Origin: Candidatus Zixiibacteriota bacterium
Lineage (GTDB): Bacteria > Zixibacteria > MSB-5A5 > SM1-73
DNA: 5,429 nucleotides
Direction of reading: 5' to 3'
Assembly (NCBI GenBank): GCA_020341875.1
Contig: CP070839.1
Location: 485,222 to 490,650, forward strand
Part shown: positions 4,980 through 5,429 of the stretch, in pieces
How the letters are laid out: every line of letters begins with the position of its first letter
Numbering within the stretch: position 1 is the stretch's first letter
Made by a program: the position numbers and the translations under genes
The notes under the pieces: generated by a model
What the model was told of the DNA's origin: nothing
Databases searched by the model: none
The model's input: the letters and a program-made list of their open reading frames with translations, nothing else

Positions 4980-5339
4980 TCATGACTTCTGCTCTTCGCC
5001 CATGCACCTTAGTCGGTCCAGTGCTTTCCCGTATCTCTCGTTCCCTTTGGACCATTCGGTGAGTCTCTGGCACGGGAATTCACCGCACTGGTAACAGTAC
5101 TCCAATCCCTTTTGATCCACGCAGCATTGGAGTATCCAGCAGTCCGGAGACCAATGCTTGGTTCGATCTCCCTTGCAGCCCATGCAGTGGATGTCTTCGA
5201 GCTTAACGTCTTGGTTTAGTTCTTTTTTGAACCAGTCGACAACCTCCTGTGCTATTTTGGAATCGTCGGTAGCCTGCAGAATGTCGCACTTGTGACACTC
5301 CAATCCACAGACTGCAATCATCTCAGTCTCACCGCTCAT
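4980..5339 (-). CDS. Cysteine-rich DUF3795 family protein, function unknown
   Basis: The 119-residue protein has twelve cysteines and matches the DUF3795 pattern: near the N-terminus IAVCGLECHKCDILQAT (8-24), the centre HCMGCKGDRT (51-60), then a Cys-rich C-terminal part with C67, C72, C73, YCYQCGEFPC (81-90) and C112. The paired C-x2-C spacings (15/18, 52/55, 82/85) suggest bound zinc or an iron-sulfur cluster, which is inference. There is no signal peptide or membrane segment, so it is probably cytoplasmic. The family is common in anaerobic bacteria and archaea and has no established biochemical role that I know of. The start at 5339 has an excellent AAGGAGG five bases upstream; a second in-frame ATG at 5321 would remove six residues. 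It is separated from pgsA by 372 bases with repeats and a possible promoter, so it may belong to a different transcription unit. Confidence 0.85.
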   Translation of the reverse strand: MSGETEMIAVCGLECHKCDILQATDDSKIAQEVVDWFKKELNQDVKLEDIHCMGCKGDRTKHWSPDCWILQCCVDQKGLEYCYQCGEFPCQRLTEWSKGNERYGKALDRLRCMGEEQKS

Positions 5340-5429
5340 TCGAACCTCCTTCCTTGATTTCCCCTAAGGACCGCTCCGCGGCTAACCGGTTTTCAGAGAT
5401 TTCCTCTCCGCCGACCCACCGGTTCATCA
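5329..5429 (-). CDS. Possible C-terminal tail of an unidentified upstream gene (partial)
   Basis: One minus-strand frame is open from the right edge to a TGA at 5329-5331, which overlaps the start of the DUF3795 gene by 11 bases. The 32 visible residues, read from an ATG at 5427, are polar and charged (NRWVGGEEIS early, EIKEGGSNER at the end), with no recognisable motif. A short overlap of this kind is typical of translational coupling, and the other two frames are closed. The visible stretch is too short to prove coding, and it could equally be leader sequence of the DUF3795 gene. Confidence 0.28.
   Translation of the reverse strand, partial: MNRWVGGEEISENRLAAERSLGEIKEGGSNER
5345..5351 (-). 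promoter_or_regulatory. Strong ribosome binding site of the DUF3795 gene
   Basis: AAGGAGG on the minus strand, five bases before ATG at 5339, is a near-ideal anti-16S match. It is the strongest such site in the window and favours the 5339 start over the internal ATG at 5321. Confidence 0.75.

Noticed and set aside
4837..5073. Minus-strand 78-codon frame spanning the REP cluster and the 3' part of the DUF3795 gene
   Set aside because: It overlaps the DUF3795 gene off-frame, its tail is encoded by repeat palindromes, and it has no recognisable protein pattern.
1..5429. A defence, toxin-antitoxin or other novel multi-gene system
   Set aside because: All genes except the DUF3795 protein are recognisable housekeeping genes with intact motifs; only the repeats and DUF3795 are out of the ordinary.

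Overview
The window looks like ordinary bacterial chromosome from a lineage I cannot name with confidence. Base composition is roughly balanced, genes are tightly spaced, and Shine-Dalgarno sites are mostly clear. The RecA and RecX sequences are plainly bacterial. The gene order resembles clusters of deep-branching or uncultured bacterial phyla (FCB/Zixibacteria-like, WOR-3-like or deltaproteobacterial), but that placement is inference. Every convincing gene lies on the minus strand, so the transcription order runs from high to low coordinates.

In that order the window holds: a possible tail of an unidentified gene (5329-5429); a cysteine-rich DUF3795 protein (4980-5339); a 372-base gap (4608-4979) with REP-like palindromes and a candidate promoter; pgsA (4020-4607); pgpA (3544-3993); cinA (2258-3508); a short gap filled by a repeat element; thpR (1605-2162); a 288-base gap filled mostly by a longer copy of that element; recA (273-1316); and the first 75 codons of recX, which runs off the left edge (1-225).

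The genes fall into three functional pairs. PgsA and PgpA catalyse successive membrane steps making phosphatidylglycerol: PgsA forms phosphatidylglycerophosphate and PgpA removes its phosphate. CinA (NMN deamidase / MoCF-like) and ThpR (2H-family RNA 2',3'-cyclic phosphodiesterase) are soluble nucleotide or RNA processing enzymes. RecA is the recombinase and RecX its modulator. Spacing of 26 bases (pgsA-pgpA), 35 (pgpA-cinA) and 47 (recA-recX) suggests cotranscription within those stretches. The repeat-filled gaps on either side of thpR could attenuate or process the transcript.

I see no defence system, mobile element gene, CRISPR array, tRNA or rRNA. The most distinctive signal is non-coding. 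A composite palindromic element is present in two copies, one at the 3' end of cinA and one at the 3' end of thpR. The copies share both ends (27/31 and 27/30 identical by eye), and their differences preserve base pairing. The longer copy contains an inner REP-like palindrome that also recurs in the gap upstream of pgsA.
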